Part shown: positions 46,351 to 58,670 of the stretch, in pieces
Position numbering within the stretch: position 1 is the stretch's first letter
How the letters are laid out: every line of letters begins with the position of its first letter
DNA from: Aphrophora alni
Lineage: Eukaryota; Arthropoda; Insecta; Hemiptera; Aphrophoridae
Reading direction: 5' to 3'
Length of the DNA stretch: 64,000 nt
Assembly: GCA_963513935.1 (NCBI GenBank)
Contig: OY740769.1
Location: 33,755,120-33,819,119 of the forward strand
Notes under the pieces: model-generated
Seen by the model: only the letters and a program-made list of their open reading frames with translations
What the model was told of the DNA's origin: nothing
The model's database searches: none
Position numbers and translations under genes: made by a program

Positions 46351-46960
46351 GTTTTTTAATGTGTATTTGAAATGTATGTTTGTGAATGTGTATTTGTAAA
46401 TTATTTGTTAACGAATCTTAATGAATGTGTTTGTGAACGTGTCAGTTTAATTGTATTATTGTAACATATGCCAGTTAATAATAATTGTGTCTGAATGTTT
46501 GTGAATGTGTGTTTGATAACATATGTTTTTGAACAAGTGTTTGGAACAGTATGCTTGCGATCTGTTTCTAAATGGTTACTTACGAACTTGTGTGTTTCTA
46601 CATACGTAGTAGTGAACGTGTGTTTTTGTGTATTTGTAATGTATATTCGTGAATGTGAATTTGACAACGTGTATTTATGGCTCTGTATTTGTGAATTGTT
46701 TGTAAACGTATCTTTGTGAAAGTGTTTGTGAATGTGTCAGTTTAATCGTATTATTGTAACTTAGTGATGATATTGAACTTGTGTCTGTTAATAATGTTTG
46801 TGTATGTATTTTTGTGAATGTGTGTTTGTTAACATAATTATGTTTTTGAACAAGTGTTTGGAAACATGTGCTTGTGATATGTTTCTAAATGTGTATTTGG
46901 AAAAATGTCTTTGTGAATGTGTGTTTGTGAACATGTGTTTGTGTAGTTCTTATTTGTGAA
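46350..46960. repeat. GT-rich block containing a 295-bp tandem duplication
   Basis: GTGTCAGTTTAAT(T/C)GTATTATTGTAAC, ATGTTTTTGAACAAGTGTTT and GTTTCTAAATG each occur twice about 295-310 bp apart, in the same order, within a matrix of TGTGAATGTGTTTG words. Open frames on both strands are Val/Cys/Thr/His-rich repeat products. Confidence 0.8.
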
Positions 46961-46964
46961 AGGT

Positions 46965-48890
46965 ATTATAAACCTGTCTCATAACAAAACTCTACTAAAT
47001 ATCTTTAAATGCTCATCTCTCAACATGGATAACTGATACACCCCAGAGATAAACACTACTTTGCAAGTAAGCCACCTGTTCCAGCGACATCCGTCTGCAA
47101 AACTTTCACTAAAAGATGCGCCAAGCCACGACCCGTTGTCATTGCAGACAGATTGGTGTCGCAGTCAACAAATCGCGTAGGTTCTCTACATTATATCTGC
47201 ATGTACTATCGTCCCATCTCTGCAGTCTTTTGCAACAGTGGCCTCGATCTCTGCAGTCGAACATTCAGAACTCGCTCACTTTCATTTTAGATTTATTTTT
47301 CAATCTTCGTACAACAAGGCCAGAAGTGTACTTGTAAATTCTTAATCTACAATTTAATGACGTTAATTCAATTTGTTAATTAAATTTTATATTTATAATA
47401 TTGTTTCTTGAAATTCCAAACATGTTACGAAAGAGTTCATCTTCTGCGTGCAAACGATAAATGCATAATCGATTCTGTAATAATTTAATCACATAATTGG
47501 ATATCGGCATGGTACGAACATTAAATTCTTATAATTATAGTTTAAATGTTACAGACTGGTTTCGGTCAAACCATATTTGTGTGGTTATGTAAAGTTCAAC
47601 TCTTCTTATTAATTTCTCATAAACTGTATAATTATATTTAACTAACTCTCTCCCACACTCTTACAAAAACCAAAATGTTAATCATGCTCATAGTTTGTAA
47701 GGGGACACTACCGTGGGATCAAAACTCTAAATCATCTATAATCATTTTTATACTATTTTGTAAAATTCAGATTCTAAAGGTCTACAAACCGTATATGTGA
47801 GAAAGTATATATGGATGGTCCATTTCCTTGAGAGTTCAAGGAGGTCATCTTTGTTCACGTTTAGCTAGGCAAATCCTGAAAGGGTGAGGGGTAAGGAACT
47901 TGTCCATAATTTGTATAGAACTTACATCTGATGTCAAAGAAACTGAGACAGATTACATATTTTACTGAGATTTAGACAAATCTACAGCATTTATTTTAAC
48001 AAGCAGAATGTACATAGAAAGTTGTAGGTTATGTTTGCATCATTACATCTACGAAGGATAAATAAAACGTTTTTATTATTTTTGAGAAATAAAATTATTT
48101 GTTTCCTACTTTAAAATGACCACCAGTTATTTCATTTTTAGGTGAATATAAACGCTTTCTGTTCATTGTATGTTCACTAAATCTTGTCACACAAGAAACT
48201 CAAGAATCGCAGAACGAATTTTGATGAAACTTGTGTTTAGATTATATTATGGACACTTTGGTAAAATCAGGATATAATTCAAACATTCGCCGCCTTCTTA
48301 TTTATTTTGTCCCCTCTTGAATCGTAAATCTTCTTAAAATAGTTTAGGCTATAAATATTTACATTAAACCAAAATTTAATAAAAATCTCTGGTTCAGATT
48401 TTGAACTATTCAAACTTTTTCCGGTGGTGCCAATGTGTTTTCGTTTGTAATCGGCATTTTTGTGGAGATGTCGACGAATACATTTTGTTCGAATTCATCA
48501 AGTAATGGTATATTTAGTTTTGATAGTCGTTAATCAATAATCGGTATTTTGAGTTTAACTTCACGGTAAATTCCCCGTTTAATTTAAGGTTAATTCATTT
48601 TTGGTTTTGTGTATTGTGCAAGAGTTTACGATGTTTGTGTACAGTTTATTTACTAAAAAATGGGTTGATCTCCAATAAAATCCATCTGGTTTTATCGGAT
48701 TCCTCGTTGAAAACTACGGAGCTATGATTTTCGTTTGAAGTTATAATAATAAAAATTTTATGGGCCCCATCATGGTACTTACGCAGAACTACCATAGAAT
48801 GTACTATAAGCAAGATCCTCTACACATATTTCTATAATTTTAGGTTTCTTAGGCCTCGTACAAAATGTTAAACTGTATTTGTAGATCAAG
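46965..48890. other. Stretch without recognisable genes, one GC-richer patch
   Basis: About 47040-47335 is less AT-rich and holds a 73-residue frame without a known motif. It could be an exon or regulatory region, but no support exists beyond composition. Confidence 0.3.
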
Positions 48891-48899
48891 GAGTCTTAT

Positions 48900-49270
48900 T
48901 CAGTAGATATAGTTTGTTTAAAACAGTTGTTAAACAGGTTTTATTATCCTCGTAATTGTGTATATCAGTATTTTCTTGACGACAGGCCTTGTAGATGTAT
49001 ATATTAAAAAGTCTCATGCTCGTGTCAGTGTCAGTGACTCTGTTCTAGTTGACATGTATAAGGAAGCTAGCTTCTACTCGTTACGTCCGTTCCAGTAACT
49101 AAAAAGTGCTGGATATTGTAACTATGTGAATACAACACTTTCTTCGGATATTAGGGTTCGAAATTTCATTTTTTACAATAACTTCACTATTTGTCATTGT
49201 AGAGTGGTCGGGTTGGTACCATTATATGCAGAATTGAAATAGAAATATTTATCTAATTTAATGAGTTCGG
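48900..49270 (+). repeat. Dispersed repeat family B, copy 2
   Basis: Shares AAAACAGTTGTTAAACAGG, TGTATATATTAAAAAGTCTC, GTGACTCTGTTCTAG, AACTTCACTATTTGTCATTG and GGTTGGTACCATTA with 27.40-27.66 kb, in the same order. Confidence 0.55.
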
Positions 49271-49274
49271 TTGG

Positions 49275-49865
49275 AAAATTTAGCATAAACAAAAATTGTT
49301 TAAATTGGCCGTAATTTTGACATTTTTATTTTGTTTTTTTAATTTATTTTCAATAGAGTTGTGAACACACTCTATACCAAATTTCATGTTCCTATCTTAA
49401 ACCACTGTTTGTGGTATTTTTCAGCATATTTCAGAAGTATTTTTTTCCCGTTTTATGAGGTTATGAAATATCAAGATCAGTTAAATATTCGGTTGAAATT
49501 TTTTACGATTCCTTCCTATACTCTACTTGGTAGGTAAAAATGACAGAAATGCTTAATGCATTTCCAATGTTCCGCTTCTAATATAACTAACCTGCTTATA
49601 AACTTATATTTGACAGGCGACATATGCGCTGATGATAAGACAAATTTCTTTTATCGTTTCGTTTGTGTGTATACAATCGTTTAATGACCTTGAACTTAAT
49701 ATTGATATGTCTAGATCATCAAACCAATAACAATGACCTATTGTAGACTTATTTAGGACCTAGAAATAAAATGAAACTAATAGGATGAAAATAATTTATA
49801 AGCCGCCATTTGAAATGTATACAGACGTTTTGGTAAACAAAATTGTTTACTATTTTCAACTTGTA
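49275..49865. other. AT-rich stretch without recognisable features
   Basis: Nothing supportable was seen. Confidence 0.45.
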
Positions 49866-49870
49866 AAACC

Positions 49871-50074
49871 CTCAGAGGTCACTATATGAAGTAATCCCAA
49901 GGGATAAAAGTTGGATCTACGACCTAGTCTTGGTACTCTTCATCTTTCCAATCGGGTCTTTCTGAACCACCTTTTGTTCACTTCTGACTCTGATGCTACG
50001 AGAATATTCGAAGGCTAGAGGTTCTTAGGCGATGATGATCAGAGATTTTACCATTCAAACACAAGAGGAAAAAT
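49871..50074 (+). mobile_element. SINE-like element, copy 5
   Basis: Blocks: AGTAATCCCAAGGGATAAAA, GTTGGATCTACGACCTAGTC, TTTCCAATCGGGTCTTTC, GAGAATATTCGAAGGC and GGCGATGATGATCAGAGA, followed by a short A-rich tail (GAGGAAAAATCC). Confidence 0.6.
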
Positions 50075-50079
50075 CCAGC

Positions 50080-50925
50080 GTTAAAAAATTGTACATATTA
50101 AATTTGATAAAATCTTCAAATTGTGTTAAAAGTGACAACAATCCAACTAAACTTTTGGTTTCAAGAGAAATTATTACTTTTTATTTTAACTTTTGAAGTT
50201 ATGAGGTTAAACATATGTTTAGTTGTTCTATTTTGTATGGAAAGACCAAATTTGTGGATTTATTGGATATACAAATTAAGCAATTAATTGTGAGACGTTT
50301 TAAAGCGTAAGTGAAAAGTTATTCAAGAAAGAAGTAAAATTTTCAAATCAACCGCCATTTTTAAATTTACACATAATTTTCTAGTTAATGAACTTTTATT
50401 CTCTTTTGTAATTTTATTGACGAAATTAAAAAGGGTTAAAAAGGATAATTTTATTAACGAAATTCTCTTTTATAATAATATATAGGGTTATTGACGAAGA
50501 TATGCAGAAACTTCGGGAGCTCATTCTACATGTAAAAGTAAAGGGAAAAAAAGGTAATAAGGGCCTCCTGGAATTCTGGGACGGTAAATCAAAAGGAAAA
50601 TTTAATTGTTTCTTATGCTTTTTGACCTGGAAAATTGAATAAAACAGGTCCCAGAACTGTAAGTTACACAGTTTTTGAGAAAACCCGTGTAAAATTCACA
50701 AATTGGAGTAAAAAAACACTTTTTTTTTTTTTTTTTTTACATTTGGCCAATAATAACTTTGTTATTTTACCAATAAACAGATTAAATTTTACAACGAAAA
50801 TTGTAGAAATTTTAATACTGAACAAAACTGTGCAAATAAGGTATACAAAAAGTGAAGAGTTGTTCCATTAAATTAATTTTTATTTAAAACAGTGCAACGT
50901 AAAACCTTAATCTAAACCTATTCAA
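50080..50925. other. AT-rich stretch without recognisable features
   Basis: A T-run at about 50719-50738 is the only simple repeat. The frame at 50635-50871 runs across it and is unrecognised. Confidence 0.4.
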
Positions 50926-50930
50926 TATAA

Positions 50931-51050
50931 TTACAGTAAATTCTCAAAAGTGTCTTCATCAACTTCAATGCATTTTTCTGCTCGTTTAAGGATTGCTCTT
51001 ATTGCTTTTCGTAGTTCAAAAGCTGTAAATTTGACATCGAGGAAACACCT
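50931..51050 (-). pseudogene. Possible transposase C-terminal fragment
   Basis: The minus strand reads TAFELRKAIRAILKRAEKCI and EVDEDTFENLL, then TAA. Mariner/Tc3-like transposases often end with 'RxxKCIExxGxHFExLL', and this matches that layout. Upstream the frame shifts by one base within about 40 bp, and no catalytic block is visible, so if real it is a small relic. A genuine terminal exon of a host gene cannot be excluded. Confidence 0.35.
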
Positions 51051-51054
51051 CAAT

Positions 51055-53690
51055 AACAACACATTTCAAAGGCTTCGTTGTAATCCTTATTTACAATCAT
51101 GATACAACGAGATGCGCTATTTACCACTGAAACGTCGCTTTGTCATAAATTATTAATTACGAATTTCCCCAACAATTGCTCAATTCATTAAAATTTATTT
51201 AAATGCAAGTAATTGTATTTAAACCATTCAGTTAATTAATTTTAAATAATATTTCTCATACTTTTCAACACACAGAGCATTCATTTTCATTCTTTCACAC
51301 AAACAAAACTTTCCCTGTACTGCAACATATACATATGCGTGAAAGTATAGAGTAAATGATAAATTTCCCGTCATATTTTTGACAGTCAATCCTATTTCCC
51401 ACGGATAGACATCATATTTCGTAATAAAAGAAAGCTGGCAGGCAATTGAGACGGATAGTATCACACGATCCAGTGGACGAATTGAGGTTATTTTTCATAC
51501 TTTTGCATAAATTATATCAAATTAGAAAACGTACGCTTTCGGATGTAAACAAATGGTTGATGTGGATGATTTGTTGTGAAAGGTGCCATTAATTTTGATT
51601 TAAAAATAATGAAACGTAAAAAGCGAAAATCGTAACTATTTGGGCAAGGCAACGATCAAGCATGCTGAGTTGCGTAGGATTTTACATTTCTGTTTGTCCA
51701 CTATAATGTGGATAAACAGTGGACTGACTTTCCCACACATATCCACATAAATAAAAAAAACAGATTAATCGTGTACGTTGTTGCAAGTTACGTCAATAAG
51801 GGGAAATGAAACATAGATGTCGCCGTAGTAGTTCCATATCTCGAAAATTTACACACCCAATTTCGATGAAATTTTGTACAAATCTGGAATGTTGTGCCCA
51901 AACAAATGTACCAAAAAATACCTGGAAAAATACAGTTCACGAGTAATTTGGTAATTACCAAAATGAAGCTGACTGGAAACAGGGGTCCTTTATATAATTT
52001 TACGATTTACTTACAATTTCTAACATTTATTATTTTCTTAATATTTTCTAATTTTCATTCGAAATCGTTTCATCCATTTAGGTTATAGGGACCGACTGCT
52101 AGTAAACTGTCATTCCTAAATCTATATGGGTCCACATTTGATTTAGATCACGAAACGGATAGTCTCAAAAAAATTAAACATCAATTTTCACCGTTTAAGT
52201 AAAATAGGAAAATAAAAATCGGATGGATTTATTTGTTGAATGCTAAATTCAGTTGGCTATTGTCATTTGTAATTTTTTGGAGTAAAATATTGATATTCGT
52301 GGTTTTTTTTTATAGAAATTCTTTCAGTATAATTTATCCTTAGCGACTGATTTCTTAGAAATTGTTTAAGAAATAGTGTAAAGATTAGGGGTTGTTTTGT
52401 TCCACAATAATGAAGAAAAATATAATCAGCAAAACAAAAAAAAATTGTGGGTACCTAAAAATGAAACAAAATATGAAGACGCTCAAATGTTATATTAACG
52501 ATTTTTTTTTTTTTTTAACTTTTCTTTTTAGAAATATACACTCACCCTAAGTATTTACTGATCAGTATTTCTTAAAAACTACCGGTTGAGGATCATAGGT
52601 TAAAAATAGTGTAGCTGTAATAAAAGTGATAATATCTCCATTAATTTTTGTCCTCTACTGATTTCAATATAATTTTGTGATAAATCGCCCATAATATTAT
52701 GGTTCCAGAGTTTTGACATCTGATACTTACAGTTATGACTTCTGTTCGTACCAGTTTGTAAGCGAAAGTTTGAGCTTTTGCCAACAAGGTGGTCACAACT
52801 TAACCTAGCCTTCGGCCTACAATATTGGAAAGCAATACTTCATATTACCCATGCCCATTTTGAGTTCTAAATTTATTACCCGAGGTCTACCCATGCATCA
52901 TAGGGTACCCAGCTTTGAAGAGACTAATCTAATTGATAATGAAATACTGAAATATAACTAATTACTAAATATTCACCTAAAAGACACTGGCACGAATTAA
53001 TTCAAGGGCTGAAGTTTGCCATTAGTCATTCTCAACTCGCCTAGTTGTAAAAAATAATAATAACTTAAGGCGTCCGAATTAGGGAATATATGATAATGTA
53101 CAATGTATATAAAATTAATTTGTGTTTCTATGAATATAACTACCGTAAAAAAAAGAAAAAAAAGTATTTTCATCGCCATTTATAAGTGATTTCATCACCA
53201 TCTAGGTATTGATAGATGTTTAATCCATAGTGTTGAAAAAACAGTCACCATTTTCCACCTCTATTTCTTTCCTTCACTTTTTCCATGTCATTTGTTACAC
53301 TCAGCTCTTACATTAAAATTTCAAAACCAACTTCGTTAATTAACATTATATCAACTGTACACATGTATATACAAATTCATAATAATTGTCTTACATATAA
53401 ATGTTCAAGCATCATTTAATATAAAACCAAATAGTCCTCTAATTAATTAATATAATTTTTTGAATACCTAACTTTTAAGCTATTGTTAATTAATCGCGAG
53501 TTAACTAATTTTATGTTTTTAGAGCTATAGATATCGGTTACGACTCATAAAGTCGATGTATTTCAAACTTTAGTATGTCTGTCTCTTGATTATGTCAAAA
53601 TTTATCCAAAGGTGGCTCCTTTTCAAAAAATTAAAGGCCTAAATGTTTCAATGTTTTTAAAGATTCTTAGAGTATTTTTGCAATAATTTC
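51055..53690. other. About 2.6 kb of AT-rich DNA without recognisable features
   Basis: No gene, array or inverted repeat can be supported. Homopolymer runs occur near 52500-52517. Confidence 0.45.

Positions 53691-53692
<2 letters not shown>

Positions 53693-53727
<35 letters not shown>
53693..53727. repeat. (AT)n microsatellite
   Basis: About 17 AT units. Confidence 0.95.
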
Positions 53728-53729
<2 letters not shown>

Positions 53730-54895
53730 ATTGTAAAGATTTTTAGTGCTCCAGACGATTTAACATGTTTAAAAAAGAATGAAAGTGGGACTGATAAAGA
53801 GACAGTTAAATTTCTAAGCTAGGGAAAATTTGTTAGACACTCATTACAAAACCAGTGAAATTTGGTTTTAGACTGAAAATCAATACGGGAATTTAAAATG
53901 TATGTTAAGAGTAAAAACAAGAACATTTACCACATCTTGCTATCAGAGTTGAAACTAGACACCATTTCAAACATAAAAGACTTTGGATGAGTTGATCCAA
54001 CACTGTGATTATATTTCTTTTATTATCATAAAATGATTATTTCCTAATGAACAAGGAAGCATATCGTCCAATTTGCCACTTCTGTTTATAACAATTTTAA
54101 TAATAATGGAATGATTTGCACTCTTGCAAAATCAATCTTGATTGCTCTTTACCAAGGATTGAGTCTTTGAAGTTACCTTATTGACCCAATGTTGCATCAT
54201 TTAACATTGACCTTGGACTTAGTGTTGGCACAAAGACTTGCTGCAACATGTAACACATTATTTATAACATACATTACATTGAATAAGAGTTACCTAAACA
54301 TACAAAGTAGACGAAACTAATATATTTAGTTTTTTATGCTACTAAAAGTTTCCCCAACCGGTTTATCGTGCTGATCTATATATTACGAACGATTATCATA
54401 AATTTCAAAGCTGGGGAAAACTAAACAGTTGTTATACTTAACAATAATTTACGTAGTCTGTTATTGCTGATTAGATACCTCCAGTACCATTTTAACTCAA
54501 AAACCATGTGATAATTTGTAATATTGCGCGATTTCAGCAAAAAATTAATCATTTGTCCAAATATCAAATATTTCATTCTTTGCACATTAGTATATGAAAA
54601 AACTAGTCCGTTAAAAAAATGTATTTTAAATAATTCTCATAATATTATTATGTTTATTTACAATACTATTAATAAAAGTATATTATCTATTGTGTCCAGT
54701 AAGTAGTGTGCCAAACTTTGGAAAATTATTCTGAACATTCTTATTAAAAAAGAAAAGAAAGAAAAAAGTTTCTGTTATTAAATGTAAAAAAAAAAAACTC
54801 TTCATTTTATTGTATTATTATTATTATTAATATAACAGATTCAGTCATCGATACCAAATGTTGCAGAATGTTTTATAGTATTAGTTTGCAGTATA
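53730..54895. other. AT-rich stretch without recognisable features
   Basis: A short (TTA)n run near 54813-54828. No gene is supported. Confidence 0.45.
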
Positions 54896-54901
54896 AAACA
54901 A

Positions 54902-55253
54902 ACAGTCTGTCTGTAAGTTGCAACTAGTTTACACAGACAAGACGATAAATCCTATATATTTCAAACTTTACATTTATATTTCTTGTATTGTACCTAATAT
55001 ACAACCAATATAGCGGTAACCAAAAGAATGACCTTGGGATACTTCATGAACAAAAACTATTCAGTTGAAAAATTGTATTCTTTGAAATATGTGACGTAAC
55101 AAATAAAACTAGAAGTTATTCCGAGTACAAATATGTTTATTTGACGAAGAACTTCATATTTTGGCACTAGGCCGCTTAAATAACTTCGACTTTATAAAAA
55201 TAACTGTCTCTATATGCCTAAATCGTTTGGTTTCAGTGCACTCTTGACCCTTT
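54902..55253 (+). repeat. Dispersed repeat family A, copy 6 (5' end missing)
   Basis: Begins inside the family at GTCTGTCTGTAAGTTGCAAC, then TTTACACAGACAAGACGATA, CCTATATATTTCAAACTTTA, AAATAAAACTAGAAGTTATT and GGCACTAGGCCGCTTAAATA. It ends TTGACCCTTT. The GGGTCC end is absent. Confidence 0.6.
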
Positions 55254-55254
55254 A

Positions 55255-55855
55255 ATTTTATTATAAGGACTTCACAACGAACTTTAGTTCCGGGTCAAAG
55301 TCCCACGATGTAACACAATTTTAGGAAATTTACTTCAAAACATTATTCTTAATTTATCTAATAAAAGCTACGATGTATCCTTTTCTCTAAGTTTACAGCA
55401 CATTCAACTCCCACACAACATAACTCTTCAACTTTACGACAGCCTATCACATTCTCAGGAAGTGCAGGTGGCTTTAATTCCATTTGACGCTGTTTCTTGT
55501 AATTACTGTTATAACATTGTTTTATAACTCTACTCTTCAAAATTACTTTCAGTTTTTCCCTCCTTTATTATTATTGTTTTTTTACGAAATTAAAAAATTT
55601 GCAGTTCTAGGGGTCTTTATTTATAGTTGAAATTTACATATTTTGTAAACAATATGCCACGTCATAGTTATAAATTCAGAAAAAATTGATAAAATTAGTG
55701 ATAATCTAAACTAGATCTAGATATTGCGATCACCCTTAAAAACTCGCACAGTCGAAACAATTAATTTCACCGATTTCAAAAATTAGAATAGTTTGCCACC
55801 ATTTTTGGATCATTGTAGTCGTTACATGTTAGTAAACGCTTTAGAGGATGCAATT
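55255..55855. other. AT-rich stretch with an unassigned minus-strand frame
   Basis: At 55358-55540 the minus strand reads ELKPPALPENVIGCRKVEEL followed by CCVGVECAVNLEKR, ending TAG. The composition is plausible for protein, but it has no known motif, no ATG and no clear splice signals, so I do not call it a gene. Confidence 0.3.
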
Positions 55856-55856
55856 T

Positions 55857-55879
55857 TAGGTTAGGTTAGGTTAGGTTTA
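55857..55879 (+). repeat. Short interstitial TTAGG array
   Basis: Four TTAGG units. TTAGG is the usual insect telomere repeat. The orientation is opposite to the longer array 560 bp downstream. Confidence 0.75.
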
Positions 55880-56227
55880 CGTTAGAGGATGCAATTTTAG
55901 TTCAGTTTTGTTCCAAATTTTTCATTCAATATCAGATTTTTAAGACCATTAGACAAGTTCGATAGCCAGAAAAATCGGTCGGTAAATTGTAAAATGGTAG
56001 AACCGATTTAAAAAAAAAGTTATACCAGTCATTTTGTTTTGTTTTTACCACTAACTCGCAAACTGGTATTTTCGAAGGATTACCGGCTAATTAGCTTTGT
56101 TTGGGCCTCTACAGGTTTCGCCTAAACAAAATTTGATTAACAACGTTATAGCTGATTTCGAGAAAACGGTAATTTTGTGTTTTTTTTAGTTATCAAAAAA
56201 CATTATAAAACCCAGGATGTTGTAAAA

Positions 56228-56355
56228 ATATGTCCATATACCAATATTGATTGAAATCAGTTCACACGTTTGGACTGTAGAGCGCTGCACAACCGACGAC
56301 AGATGACGGACAGAAGTCATTCCAAAATCTTGAGACTTCGAAAGGGATATATCTT
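56228..56355 (+). repeat. Dispersed repeat family C, copy 3 (reference copy)
   Basis: Reads TGAAATCAGTTCACACGTTT, GGACTGTAGAGCGCTGCACA, ACCGACGACAGATGACGGAC and AGTCATTCCAAAATCTTGAG. This is the clearest copy of the family in the window. Confidence 0.55.
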
Positions 56356-56409
56356 CAAGAATCTCAATATTAAGTTTTCTATCTTAGTTCAATTTAGGTT
56401 GTAAACTAG

Positions 56410-56760
56410 ATCTAAAGCCCTCAGGGGATCACACAACTTAACCTAACCTAACCTAACCTAACCTAACCTAACCTAACCTAACCTAACCTAACTTAACCTA
56501 ACCTAACCTAACCTAACCTAACCTAACCTAACCTAATCTAACCTCACTTAACCTAACCTATACCTTTTCTCAAGTAGTCTTGGGTTCGATCCCTCTCTTT
56601 CATGTTTCCGTATAGAGTCTTTCTTGACGAACTCTTGTTCCCTTCTTCTAAACGATATTGGAGTTTTCGAGTACTAGGTTTATTTTACCTTCTTATCTTG
56701 TTTTGCTAAGTCCATGATGGCCGAGAAGTTTGTCGCCTTAAAACAATAAAGGGAAAAAAA
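56410..56760 (+). mobile_element. SINE-like element, copy 6, containing a telomeric array
   Basis: The left part (56410-56438) keeps TCTAAAGCCCTCAGGGGATC. The right part (56563-56760) reads TACCTTTTCTCAAGTAGTC, TTGGGTTCGATCCCTCTC, TTTCATGTTTCC, GATGGCCGAGAAGTTTG and the tail AAAACAATAAAGGGAAAAAA. GGTTCGATCCC is a good tRNA B-box, the best evidence that the family is tRNA-derived. A CCTAA array sits between the two parts. Confidence 0.65.
56439..56562 (-). repeat. Interstitial telomeric repeat, about 24 CCTAA units
   Basis: (CCTAA)n on the plus strand, i.e. (TTAGG)n on the minus strand. About 24 units run over 124 bp with three variant units (ACTTAA, TAATCTAA, CTCACTTA). The array is inside a SINE copy and not at a chromosome end. 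Confidence 0.95.
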
Positions 56761-56764
56761 ATTA

Positions 56765-58665
56765 AATCTGACTGAAAAAAATGTTCGTAAAATATTCAAA
56801 ATGGTGACAGTATGAAACGGGTTTTCCGTAGTTTCTCTTATCTGGGACCAACGGAAGATAGCCTGTAATAGTTCTTTTTTCTTTATTTACAATTGACGAT
56901 CTGTACAAATGTGTAATAAATAGGAAGAGATTGTCAGTCGAAGGGGTATACAAAAATTCTCAGTTACGTTAGTAAGTTTTTTTAGGCATATGTAACAGTC
57001 AACATTTATAAGGAATTTTCTGAAAATCGGAGAAAATTTGACATTTCAAGAACCAAAAAGTCAGTGAAAATCTGCTAGAAAATGAAACACCCCCCCCCCC
57101 GATTTTCAACTTATAAACTTGGTATCAAGCTGAAAATAAAAATGTTGGTTCTATATTAGCTATTGAACCTTTTAATGATAACTCTGTTATCAGAATTTAC
57201 ATCAGTCATCAGAGTATTCAAGGAATAAACTAAATAATAATTACTGTTTTTTTTTATATGTAATCGTAGTTAAGTCAATAAAAAAAAATTAATTCATTCA
57301 ACTAATGTGGATATCAAATTTGGTGAATATTTGATGAACATTGGTAACTCTAGACTAGCTGCAAATCCCAAAACGTAGTGTAAAGAAGGTTAGGGTCTTA
57401 TACATTTTATGGTCCCTGGTCTAGTACACTTCATGAAGTCCTCTGGAATAGTTACATTTACTATAAATATTTTTTTAAAAACGTAATTAGAGTAATTTTT
57501 GAAAAAAAGAAGAAAATATTTGTAGTTTTAATCTTATAAGAGTAACCTTGATTGGTTTTGGTCTTTATGAGAAAGTTTGATAAATATTTGTGCACCGTTT
57601 ATTATCTACATGTATGTGTTTGTGTTGCGGACTATTTATTTCGTTATATAATATAATAGACGCGGAAACCCGGGACAAAGCCGCGGATACTTTGTGACAG
57701 TTAGACACTTTCCAGTCGGAGAGTCTTCTTACGCTCCGCTCATTATGAGTTACACAACCAGTTCACGACCGCGATGTCTCGACTTGCATAAACCATCGAT
57801 ACTCACTTGTCATACTTCACACTTTCGGCCCAGTGCTTTCCGCACTGTGGGAAATATTCGACGTAACATAATCACAAATTTCCCTCGAACTGGGAAAGTT
57901 AGTCTACGTGTCCATTCAGCGGATCAATGAAGTTTTCGCTATAAAAAAAAATCGTATTAAACAGGTGGGAAAAAACCTACTGTACTTTGCATATTGCCAG
58001 TTTTCACTGAGATAATTTATTTCCCGATAAACGATTTCTTGGACAATTTTTTTTCTCATTAAAAGGTGTCTGTGAGTTTCGATTTCTAAGTATTCCCACG
58101 AAACCGTTAGCGTACGTTTGTCTGCAGAACGAGCTGCACGTAATTTGAAGATTAGGGAAATGTGAGACTTGTTACAAAAGCATGTTGTCAATTACGTCAA
58201 TGGATTTTGTTTTATTTAGTTATTGTGTTGATACAGTGTATCAACTATGTAATAAGTAAATAAAAAATTGTTGTTTTATGTTGTTAATACATCATTTAAA
58301 TATTAGCTAACTTTTACTGTCTCAATAATTCGTCTAGAGAGAAAGTTTTGTGATGGGTCGAAAATGTCAAGTTCACTTTGTGTTAAAAACTCCATTTTGA
58401 GGCCTAGTATACGAGTGTACCAACTTTTATCAAACTTAGTATATAGGTATATTTTGACCACATCTTGAAATTTCAATAATTGCTCCCAACTTTTGGCAGC
58501 TATTTTTCGTTTTAGTCTTTGGGTCAAATATTTTTTTTTTCATTTGAGGGTAGCTCTCGTGAATACAAAATCAAAACTAAAAGTTCTTATTTTCTCCAAA
58601 TCGACGAAGTAGGTTAAAAAAATTGCTAAAATATGGTATTTCATAAAAAACAAATTGGCGTCTCT
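56765..58665. other. Mostly AT-rich, with one GC-richer patch
   Basis: 57655-57930 is less AT-rich and begins GGAAACCCGGGACAAAGCCG, a phrase of the kind found at mobile-element ends. Its 78-residue frame has no known motif. A frame at 58303-58527 on the minus strand overlaps phrases like those of family C and is not called. A C-run lies near 57091-57100. Confidence 0.35.
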
Positions 58666-58670
58666 CTCCA

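Noticed and set aside
46401..46719. Open frames on both strands in the GT-rich block
   Set aside because: Both are low-complexity translations of the TGTGAATGTG repeat.
58303..58527. A 74-residue minus-strand frame of good composition
   Set aside because: It contains TATACTAAGTTTGATAAAAG, a phrase of dispersed family C, so it is more likely repeat DNA than an exon.
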